Shown: positions 1 through 9,995 of the stretch, one piece after another
Numbering within the stretch: position 1 is the stretch's first letter
How the letters are laid out: every line of letters starts with the position of its first letter
NCBI RefSeq assembly: GCF_910591885.1
Contig: NC_063276.1
Location: forward strand, 8,432,001-8,496,000
DNA length: 64,000 bases
Reading direction: 5' to 3'
Source: Bombus terrestris
Taxonomy: Eukaryota > Arthropoda > Insecta > Hymenoptera > Apidae
Program-made: the position numbers and the translations under genes
The notes under the pieces: model-generated
The model's input: only the letters and a program-made list of their open reading frames with translations
Told to the model about the DNA's origin: nothing
The model's database searches: none

Positions 1-13
1 TTTATTTTAATAG

Positions 14-143
14 AAATGGTCTTCCTGTAGATTGTACACAGACTTTTGTGGCTAACTATGAAAGCCGCGAAAAGAGCAACTTCTACGGTGGAAAGGAATG
101 TAAATTTTATGTCAAATGCAGAGTTAAATGCTGTAAATGTTAG
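14..143 (+). CDS. Possible terminal coding exon of an unknown upstream gene (partial)
   Basis: An open frame runs from the left edge (first full codon at base 3) through 46 codons to TAG at 141-143. A T-rich run ending in AG at 12-13 could be a splice acceptor, which would start the exon at 14. The predicted tail is rich in Lys and Cys and ends in KCCKC. Codon choice (AGC, CGC, TTC, GGT) looks less A+T-driven than the DNA that follows. The product is not recognised. An open frame of this length can arise by chance, so this is a weak call; if real, the stretch after 143 is its 3' untranslated region. Confidence 0.25.
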
Positions 144-1611
144 AATAATTTATTTTAACTTCCAAACAATTGCAAGACGAAGCTAAAGTTGTTAATGTTA
201 ATTTTAAATTGAAAAGCTATATTTTTGACATTTATATCGTTTGCCATTTCAATTAGCCGATTTCATTCTGTAAAATTATGTTCTATTTATCGTACCGCTT
301 ACTTTTTAGCAGTACATCTACTAAAACGTACTTCTACTACATCTACTTTAACATTTTCTATAAGAATATTATACACATATAACGGCGCATTTTTGAAAAT
401 CAAAATAATCATACATACATAATTATAAATATAATCATAAATATACATTATACATAAAAGCATTTATTTTTTCTCCGCGTTATATATTTTTTTTTTTTAT
501 ATATCGTTGATTTCAATTTCTTCGGTAGAAATTTAGTATTTTAGTCGTCGTTAACTTTAGTATCAAGTGTATATTGTTACCATTTAGAAATATATCCACA
601 TTTTCTATGTAACAAGCATCTTACTGCACTGATGTGATGCAATATATTTATGCTATCAAAGTATAAAGCCTAGATGAGAACGAATGAATAAATCGTCTAT
701 CTACGAAGAAAAGCTGTTTTGTATTTTTCTCTCTTACTATACATAGACATACATCAAAACCAGAATATCTTAATATTACTCATACCTGTTGTCTTTTCTT
801 TCGTATTTAAAACTATCAATATGCTGAAATATTTTAGAAATTGTGTTATGCAACCAATCTAAGCTAACGTATTTTATTGTATAATATTTGTAGGATAATT
901 AATTTGTGATTTATTTATATGATATACGCGGGTTATATATATATATGTCTGGTAACTAATTCTTTGAAATATAAAAATTCAGGAAGAATAAGACGAATTT
1001 TCTTAGTTAATTTCCTATAATTTTCTAGCACATAAAGCATCATCATTCAAACGTTTTATTAGATTTGAAAAGATTACGTATTCGAGTTCACGACTTAAGG
1101 ATAAACGAGAAATAAACGTCTCGAACGAAGAGGGAAAGGTCTGATTTAAAGCATTGAAAGCTGCTGGCTCGAACAACCAACCAGGGCGTGGCTCAATAGT
1201 TTCAGAGGCTTTCTAACATGGTTCAACTTAATACTACGATTCTACTTTATTTGATTGTTGCACACGGAATGATTAATTTTATACGGGTATAAAATCATTC
1301 AGAATTTAGTAACTAAAATTGAATATAGTGTTATAAATATTTATTAATTGTTTTATTAAGAGGAAAAGCATACGCAAGAAATCATATTGCGATTAAAAAT
1401 ATTTGGTCCGAACCATTTTCTTACGTTATACCATTAATATAACGCGGTAAAAGTTAATGTGAAAAATTGAGCTTGAGAAAAATATACTCTGCATTAAAAA
1501 TAAGCCAATATAATTAACTAAAGATGTTCAGTGTAATAGCTATAATTATAAAATACGATTATGATGATATCCTACATGTAATAATTGTATTAATCGTAAT
1601 TGTGTATTACA
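144..1611. other. A+T-rich non-coding DNA, possible 3' flank
   Basis: No coding pattern is visible. An AATAAA hexamer at 687-692 could serve as a polyadenylation signal if the frame ending at 143 is real. Otherwise this is unremarkable A+T-rich sequence with T-runs and TA steps. Confidence 0.4.
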
Positions 1612-1972
1612 ACCCTTTTTCCGTATCTTCCACCTACGCCTATCTACCCTTTTTTCTTGCTCTTTTATCCCTTTCTTTGTTATCTTGCTTCCTTCTTTCA
1701 CTTTTTTTCCTTCCTGCACTTTCTACTCACTTCTCTCTTTTTCCCTTCTTTTATCGCTGCTTTACGTTCCATGCTTGCCCTATCATCCCTTTCATCTTTT
1801 TCTTCTTCTCTTCTTTCCCCTTCCTTACATTTCTTTCCTTCCCGTTTTCTTGCTTCGACTTCCCTTCCTCTTTACTCTTTTCTTTCCCATTCTACCTTCT
1901 TTCTCTCTATCCTGTTTTTCTTTTTATTCTTAACCTCTCTTTTAAATTGTTCATCCCTCTCTCATCCCTTCT
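1612..1972. repeat. Long pyrimidine-rich tract on the + strand
   Basis: For about 360 bases the + strand is almost all C and T, in mixed CT, TTC and CCTT units with only scattered purines. Several overlapping frames stay open here and would encode Ser, Phe and Leu only. That is a composition effect, not a sign of a protein. It looks like a degenerate polypyrimidine microsatellite. Confidence 0.75.
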
Positions 1973-2759
1973 CGAAATATAGAAATTTCTTACATTCTTA
2001 GTTGCAGTCGTATACATATGCAGCCAGATTAATATTCGGACGCAGCATTATTTCTGAATTTTTTGCCTTGTATAAAAGAGAATAATTTAAATATCGTATT
2101 GTTGTTTTGCGGGAGAATGATTTATCGTACAGCTTGGAAATACGTAAATAATTTCTCCCTGGACCCAAAGTAGACTATTTATTAGAATATTTAGAGGATG
2201 TCTACCATCCACATTCTTAATTTTATTTACAGCAGAGAACAAAAGAAAGTATAAAGTATAAGTAATATAAAAAGCACCGCAATTTTAGAAAAAATATTAT
2301 AACTGACAAGAACAATTAGATTATGAATAAATATAAAATAGATAACTGTTTTCAATATTATAACAAGTGTATGGTACAATAAAGTTACCATTAATGTAAT
2401 GCTATTGTAATGCTAATGTTATTATACATAACCGATGAATTGATATACTATTATTGATAAATAAAATTGCTGCATTTTAATTCTGTTTCTCCTGCCACTA
2501 TATAAACGTATGAATTTACATAGACATCCGATATCCAGCTGTAACGTTCGTTGGTTCTGACATCATTTACGCTAATATATCCCACTTTGTACAGTAACAT
2601 AGAAAAATACAGTGTTTTCTCAGTCATTCGCTTCACTAATACCTTCACAAACAAATTCTGCCTAAAACTACCATAAACCAGAAACCAAACACAAACTTTT
2701 CCGACAAACTAAATGTTACATGAGAATGTTACAGGTGGCTACGTGTTAATTGTGAATAG
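1973..2759. other. A+T-rich non-coding DNA
   Basis: No gene, repeat or motif stands out. Short open frames on either strand have A+T-driven composition and no recognisable protein. Confidence 0.4.
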
Positions 2760-3110
2760 TGATTCGCCGCTAGAAATAGAAACCGTGGTCACGATTTCGT
2801 TTCCTGGTGTCGCTGTAGATCATCCCTTGCCGTGTTTCCACGTAAGGGGTAAATTACCGTAGAAATTAGGGGCGATATAGATATTTCCAAAGCTGATATG
2901 ATAACGAACAGGGCTTTTCTTCGAAGAGACCGTGACTCTGTTACCGTTGGATGTATTCGTGGTTGTGGAACGCCAGCTGTTTTGAGGTGGATTCTTTAAT
3001 GGGGGTGACGGTTGGAGATTAACGAAGTGGCGGCGTTTGTGGGCGAGGCGGCTGCTTGCCAACCAGGATCATGGCGGATAGAAATACTATGGTGATCAAG
3101 GTTTGTGGGT
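2760..3110 (+). other. CpG-richer block with a possible first coding exon
   Basis: This block has clearly more G+C than its surroundings. It contains an ATG at 3071 in a good start context (ATCATGG), followed by ten codons reading MADRNTMVIK and then GTTTGT at 3101, which resembles a splice donor. That arrangement fits a 5' untranslated region plus a short first coding exon, but no downstream exon could be joined to it. It could equally be a conserved non-coding element. Confidence 0.2.
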
Positions 3111-5387
3111 GTGGTTGTTATATTATAATTGCGCGTTCTACGATCTGGTCGTTAAGAATGTTGCTATATTAACGTTTGTAGGAGAGATAATTACGAAGGT
3201 TGTAATAATTATTATTATGGATAGTCATGCTGGCTTCTGTAGAATAATCGCGGATGATTGATGTGTTTGTAATATTTCTCAAATTACTTAAATTTCCTAA
3301 TTAACGCAGTATCTTAACATTACTATGAAAATTGTCGGCGCTAATGGACCTACATGAAAAGGCAGTTTTTGAGATCCATTGAGACTATTATTATTGCTGT
3401 TGGTACTAACCATATCTTAGTTGTCTTGTCTTATTTTCTGTCTGGTAACTTTCTGTAGCAGTGAAATGAAATTTTTAAGCTTTCTTCCAAGAAAAAGCAT
3501 TCCTTTATTTCTACGAAAATCGCTAAGACTATAAAAAATTGTTTAAGAGAATGACATCTTTGTATTATTCTCCTGAATTATTGAAAATTACTGAAAATTA
3601 TTATGAAGCTGCGTTACGTTTTAACGATATGTGTTTTAACGTGTCAAAGAAATTCACAGAGTTAACATTCTCACTGTAATATTTTATATTTAAGAAGCGT
3701 ACGCAGACTTTTGTAACTGACTGAAAAACTTCCCAGCAAGATCATTACGGTTATTAAAACTCGAACAAACCATAAAACCACTATTTGCTCTTCTCGCATT
3801 ATTCAAGACGATATTCCAGCGTTGGTACGTGTATCGTCGAAAACAATTCGCGAACTTTTCTATTAGCGAGACTATCCAAGAACAAAACAGTTCGTGAAAA
3901 ATGAGAAAAACGCGAGAGAAAAGTTTCGTCGTGGCTCGCCATATCCTTGAATCTTTCGTTCTATTTTTCATTCCCTTTTTTGTCACGGCCAAGCATTTTT
4001 CCTCGTGCTTTTTTCCTTCAACCTTTCTTTCTCCCTATGTTATTGAGATAATAATGAGTAATAGCCTTGCTGAAACCCCCCACGGGGAAAATATCATAGA
4101 AAGTTTACAGAGGCTCTATCGTCCTCGGTGCGTGGTATTACGAAAGATAATTTTTGTTTGAAAATGAATAGCCCGGTTCGATCTTAAATCATCGGTTAAC
4201 CTGGCAACCTTTCTCTTTATAATAGAACGTTACGTAGACGCGTTATCAGAAAGAGATTCGCAACTGGAACGAAGATTATCAAGGAATACCGATACAAACG
4301 AGAACGGGCACGTTTCGATGCGAGATTGCAAATAGTTGTTTGCTTTTAACTTTCGACGCAATACGCAACGATATACGACCCATAGACGTATTTCTGGCGA
4401 AATCGATGTTCTTCAATCTACGAAACGTTTCCGCGTTGTGTATTTTCCTGTCTTTACATGCAATTTCATCGTAAAGATTTATGTACACGAATGGAATGGA
4501 AATTTATAATTAGAGAAATTTATATCTCGATGTATTGATATTTCAATGTTTCAGAAGTAAAATTAATTACTTAAATCGTTTATTATCTATCATCCATTTA
4601 TTTCCACTTTCATTATTTAATTATAATCATAGTAGTTCTCTTAAGTGTACGAACTTTCATTCACATTATACGTTTCTTAAAACTCACTCTTTCTCAAATT
4701 ATTCGCTTATGAAACACATCTTCCAACCTCTCTTATACAGTGTTTTCTAGTATTATACTTCAGGTTCCAATCTCTTAGAAACAAAATTATTCAAAACCTC
4801 TTACGTATTCCCATAAAAAAAATTACGTTTTATATATCATACGAATCCTGAACAAATAAGTCGATTCACAGCTGGACTCCTTTATATCAGAGATAAGATT
4901 AAGATGGAAATTAAAAAACATCAGTACCATCAAGAAAGATATGTCTTGTATACAAGAATTTAAGGCATATACTTAAGTCAGACTACCGCCACACATACAT
5001 TTTTATATCGTTTTTAATAAAGCAATTGAAAAATTGAACAAAATGATTTCGTTTGGTGTAACATTTATGCCTGTTTAGATGCCAGTTTCCGTATATCTGC
5101 AGCGTTTCTGTACATGCAACTAACTATACATTGCAAATAGTAAAATGAAATATCACCATGTCCTTTAATGGATAATTTCAATTTATAGTGTACCAATTCC
5201 ATAATTATTGATATATTATGAATCTGTATTTTTTGGTATAATATAAATAATGTTGCCTCGAATCAATTAAAATATATATTTACTTACTTACGTAATACTT
5301 ATGAACTGTAGCGTGCTTCAATTCAATTCAAATACAAGCAACGCTAGTTGAAAGCCATTGCTTTCTTCATACAATGTAACGTTAATA
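3111..5387. other. A+T-rich non-coding DNA
   Basis: No supported gene. The short open frames near 3690-4160 on both strands overlap each other, have no recognisable domain and show no splice structure. Confidence 0.4.
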
Positions 5388-5601
5388 TTAGGTCGTCCGA
5401 AAAGTTTCTTTCTTTTTATAAGGAAATAATGTAGGCACAACATTTTTCGTGTTATATTATTTTGTCGAATTACGTATGATCCATTTTGTTTTATCAAAAT
5501 AAAGATCACAACGACAGACAGATTAGGTTTCATGTTTATATAGAGATGCGTCGTTGTAAAAGACGTGTCTGTAAAAGAAAAACATTTTTCGGACAACCTA
5601 A
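5388..5601 (+). mobile_element. 214-bp mariner-type MITE, copy 1
   Basis: The left end reads TTAGGTCGTCCGAAAAGT, and the reverse complement of the right end reads TTAGGTTGTCCGAAAAAT. Both sides are flanked by TA (5386-5387 and 5602-5603), the mariner target duplication. A second copy of identical length lies inverted at 21434-21647 and aligns along its whole length. On the minus strand the interior reads QNGSYVIRQNN, a segment shared with the other copy. It may be the remnant of a transposase C-terminus, which is inference. No transposase catalytic region is present, so the element is non-autonomous. Confidence 0.85.
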
Positions 5602-5639
5602 TATTTATTTTACTATCCGAATCCGACGAGACAAAAAGA

Positions 5640-6060
5640 TTCCATTGTGACGCGTAAAGTCGAACGAAGTTGGCGTTAACAAAGCTGCAAAAAGAAGTCT
5701 TGAGGGGACAAGATTCAAGCACTAAGGAATCAGATGGGAGATACGGTTTACTCAAAAACGAAGGGAATCGACTCTGGCATTTCCTGAGATTCATCGGGGG
5801 ATGCTCGGTTAATTCTCAACCAGAGGATACGAAACTTTCTTTATCTTCTTCGAATCTCCTGGATGAGTGGCTGGAATCCTTGGAAGCCTTCCAGCGTCAG
5901 GGGTAAAACACCCTCACGAGCGTTTCTCTGCTCGTCATCGGATCTCCTATGAATTGAAACCGACCAGGGATATCCTGAAACGCGTTACAGACACGTTTCA
6001 GGACTTCGGAGATTACTAACGACCTCGCTGGATTGAAGGAACTTCTTCCATCGAGTGCCC
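5640..6060. other. G+C-richer block with stem-loops, function unknown
   Basis: This block has a more balanced composition than its flanks. It includes an inverted repeat of nine perfect base pairs, CCTGAAACG at 5974-5982 against CGTTTCAGG at 5994-6002 with an 11-base loop, and a weaker hairpin around 5868-5896. Neither strand gives a convincing protein. It may be conserved non-coding DNA. Confidence 0.3.
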
Positions 6061-6295
6061 CTCTATGTTATATTAAGTATAATGCTCCTTTGAAAATTAT
6101 CGCGCGTGAGGTTAACTGAAATTACGAAATGATTGGCTATTTAATCTCAACGTTTCGATTTCTTTCATTACAAAATTATTATAGAATTATTATAGAATTA
6201 TCGTGGGTGAAATATGTTTCAGAATGAAATTCAATGATTGATGACGAAGAGAATATTATTATATTTTACACATATGATTAGACAGCTGTTAGACA

Positions 6296-6590
6296 TGGAA
6301 GATACTTTTAAACGAAATTTGACGATGTGGCGACATGGAGAATATTTTTAAAAGACAATCTAATGATATGAAAATACTTTGGAGTGGTATTTGACATTTT
6401 GACAGTACGAAGAATACTTCGAAAGAAAATTTCGTGATGTGGAAGTACTTTGGAATGAAATCGAGCGATTTGACAGTACGAAGAACATTTCGAAATAGAG
6501 TTTGGAAATTCTATTATGCGAAAAATACTTTTGTTTGACGACAGGAAGAGCACTTCGGAATCGAATTTGACAATTTTATTACGCGGACAA
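6296..6590. repeat. Degenerate minisatellite, unit about 36 bp
   Basis: Related units of roughly 36 bp alternate around the motif GAAAATACTTTGGAATG. A clearer higher-order period of 71 bp appears where GACAGTACGAAGAA recurs at 6401 and 6472. The minus strand stays open for 81 codons across the array, which a repeat can do by chance. No protein family is recognised. Confidence 0.6.
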
Positions 6591-7819
6591 TGCTGTCGAT
6601 GAAATATAAATTTTGTTAAAGAAAACTAAAGAAAATCGATTTCTATAATTTGTCAAGTATATTTGCGTTAAACAATACCAATTTTGCCTTTTTTTTACCT
6701 ATATTCTTTTTTTTATTGAATGGTAGAGTGAAACTGTACGGTAATTTTATTCTAAAATTCTTTTATTCAAGAAAATCAATTTTCCAAGTCATTTTATGCT
6801 TTCGCTAGATTGAAAAATGGTTGGTAAAATTCCCAATAGCAAAAAACTCAAAACATGGAATAATTTTCTTCCACGCGAATTCCTTTATTCAGAAAAATCG
6901 ATTTTTTCACTTTGTCAAGTACACGTGTCACGCTACGATACTCATTTTGTATGCAGCAACTCATGATATACTCAGACCTTCGTGTGGGTGCGTACGTAGT
7001 TCTGTGTTTAGGTGAGTTCCATAGGTGGATACGAGTGCGTGGGTGTTTCACCACGTGTTGGTGATCGTCGCAAGGTTGTTGCTTTTTTTGGCTCTTTTTC
7101 CTTTCTACAAATCTTGTTCTTCTCGGGTTGCATCAGCCTTTCAAAGGCTTTTTGCATAATGTGAAACCATCCAAAGAAGGTGTCCACACGCCCTCGCCTC
7201 AACCTCTAACCTTCAAAAGACCCTCCCGTAGCGAAGGACATATTGCACGTAAGGTTAGGTTAGCTCCAAGGATTTTACGAACTATCATTTCTAACTTTTA
7301 ATAGTTGTATCTTGCATTCTCATATTCTCTCGTATATTCACGTCCATTGCTTACACGCAAAATTGCAATTTCAACTTACACCTTGATGGTCGAATTTGAA
7401 GTTCTAATAAGTTTATGACGTGCTAAATATCCACATCTTGGCTCCTGTTTTTCCCATTATTTATGGTTAAAGAAATCGCTTGAATGAATTAGTAGCAACG
7501 TATGAAGTTAAAGAAGAAATTATCTGGCCCGATAAATTATTTTACTCTTCTTCTAGGGAATAAAAAATCCATCGATTGGTGTATAAAAAACGTAATACTT
7601 TTAATACAATGCATTAATCCCACCTAACGAAGATGGCTGGTCCTGATAACTCAAAGAAGATAAATTCATAAGAGGAAAACCACGAAACACGATAATCGTT
7701 GTCTTTCTTTTTTGTTTTGACATAACTTTTTGTATGTTATATTTTATAGGAGTAACGAAGAAATTAACGAACTTAAGATGATCAAACTTTCTGTATAAAT
7801 TATGTAACCCTATTATGTA
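6591..7819. other. Non-coding DNA without recognised elements
   Basis: The stretch 7000-7260 is slightly richer in G+C and has short overlapping open frames on the minus strand. None resembles a known protein, and no splice structure supports them. Confidence 0.35.
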
Positions 7820-8086
7820 CCCTTTGAGCGCTGCGTTGTCCGACGTTAAGCGTGCGCCGTGGACTGACCATTCTTTACGAAAAAGTACACCGTGGGCTGC
7901 GTATTTTTTGCGAAAGGCACTGTAGTCTGCTTTGGTTTGCCAGTTTGATAATTAATTTTTTTGTTTCAATGAAATCATCAGAATGTGAGGTGGATAACAT
8001 CCATACGTCTTTTTTATCACGCCACTTTTAGCTTAAATTGAATGGTTATGTGAGAACGCATATATGCGTTCATAGCTCTCAAAGGA
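7820..8086. mobile_element. piggyBac-like MITE, about 267 bp
   Basis: The left end begins CCCTTTGAGCGCT. The reverse complement of the right end is TCCTTTGAGAGCT, directly followed on the outside by TTAA at 8087-8090. The left flank has TGTA at the expected place, which would be a mutated TTAA. The ends resemble those of the better preserved TTAA-flanked element at 41253-41571. No coding sequence is present. Confidence 0.5.
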
Positions 8087-8090
8087 TTAA

Positions 8091-9589
8091 TAAGTATTAT
8101 AAATTTTTAAACTTTTAGACTCTCTCCTCTGTAACACCCCGTGTACAATTTTTGTTTCCACAAACAACCTCGCAATTTTCACGTCGACACGACATAAGCG
8201 CGGCCAAAATTCAAACCCGGAAAAACTTCATATCGCCTGTTTGTATTTTCTAATTGTGATATCGCGCATCGTCAGTCGCTCGACATTTACATCCGCGTTA
8301 AAAATTAAACTCTCGCAAAGCCCGGTAGCTGCAAACCGATTCAATTTAACAAATGTTTGACGAACTCGCGCGATGTGGTTGCGTCCGGTCGTCAGGATAA
8401 TTGAACGGTTCAATATTCACGAGGTTGTACTTTTAATACCAAAGTTCGCTGCGCGTTTCGCACAGCTGTTTCAACGAACCTCCTCCTTCGTTTCTAGCCA
8501 TTTTTTTCTTCTTTTTTTTTTTTATCGCGCAAACGAAACGGAGCTGTAACGACACAGTTCGAAATGGTTAGAATGAAGCAGAATAAAGTAAGGATAAAAT
8601 AAAACAATTTTCGAGAGTATCATGAGCCGCAAATAAAATGTCCAGACAAGGATCTGTAAAAAGTAACGGCTATAAAAATGGTTTGAGATATTTTAAACAT
8701 GCAAAATGGTATAAAGAAACACCAGTCACTGTTCGAATGTTCCAATAGAAGTAAAAATTCGTAGGTTCCTTAAAATGATTTCGAGTAATATTTTTTTGGA
8801 ACTTCGATAAAGAAAAGGACCTTAAAATTTCAGGAATTGATCAAAAGCTTTATACAAATTTTTGTACGATTATGTAATCACATAAATCATAGAAACTAAG
8901 AGAATCCTACAACTTAGACAGTCAAAAGCTCTACTAATAGAAAAATTTGGAAAAGAAATTTGTCGAACTCCGAAACCTCGAACTTTCAACATTTGAAAAT
9001 ATTTAATTTGTGACGCTCAAAGATTTCAAAATTTCAGTTTGATTCAATTACCAATATTTCTGGAATTCCATTAACATTGACAATCGCTGTCCCGCTGAAG
9101 AGATACGTCAGAATGAAATTTTCCGACTGACGTTTCGTACCAAGATAAATAGCCGCGCGTTCAGATAAATAGAAATTATTACAATACATATTGATAAACG
9201 GCACGCTTGCTTTGTAACCGATTCCTCTTGCACGTGTTTTTTTCATTATAATAGATCTTATTGAATATTCTCTTTTCTCCATTTCTGCGATCATCTAACA
9301 GCGTACCGAGCAAATAACATCTGCGTTGACAACTACTTTTATGCAATAGAACAATGCGTGCATGAGATACGCTGCTACTCACAAGTGGCTCACAACATCA
9401 ACAGAGAAATGACAAACGCGGTCATTCGTTATTCGTAACAAATATGTGCAATCGTATCTTCAAATTCAATTCTTACTATAAAGCTAAAAATTGTTGCTCT
9501 GTTATTATGGAATGATTCGATAAGAGAGAGAATATTCAAGAAAATATTTTAGATAGAACAATATTTTCATCTGTGAATATTTTGACGAA
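8091..9589. other. Non-coding DNA, no gene seen
   Basis: 8160-8480 is a modest CpG-rich patch, otherwise A+T-rich sequence. The short minus-strand open frames near 9034-9382 overlap one another and are not recognised. Confidence 0.35.
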
Positions 9590-9995
9590 TACGACTCCTG
9601 AAAGTACTCAAACACTTCCAGAAACTTTTCACGTATACGTATATACTTTTATATAAAAGTTACAAGATATTTGTTGTAAAATAGTTTCACTTCGCAAAGA
9701 TTAGCAAAGTATTTGAGCAGTCAATTATTCGCTATATTTATATTTAATGAGACCATCTTTAGTGTCAATTGTACGTTCAAAACTACTATTCATAGTAGTT
9801 TTTCACTACGTGAAAAATGTATGTATGCGATAAATAACTCGTAACTTCTATGTACGTAAATCACGATGATCGTGTCTTTTTATAGCGCTAAGGAAATTTC
9901 AAAAAATGTCACGCAACGCGCGTAATAAATAAAAGTTTTCCATCGATAAAAGTTTTCCATAGAAAGTGCTCCGATACTTCCGTGAGTCACTGTAT
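9590..9995. mobile_element. Degenerate Tc1-like element
   Basis: Read from the right edge on the minus strand, the sequence begins CAGTGACTCACGGAAGTAT, which has the form of a Tc1-like terminal repeat. A related string (CTCCTGAAAGTACTCAAACA) lies near 9596 and would be the opposite end. The interior has no transposase. A direct repeat of AAAAGTTTTCCAT and two adjoining hairpins (9779-9817) lie inside. The limits are approximate. Confidence 0.4.

Noticed and set aside
1524..2001. Overlapping frames of 80-150 codons
   Set aside because: They read only Ser, Phe, Leu and Pro and come from the pyrimidine-rich tract.
5318..5794. 158-codon minus-strand frame
   Set aside because: It runs through the mariner-type MITE and both flanks; only the short shared QNGSYVIRQNN part has any possible protein origin.
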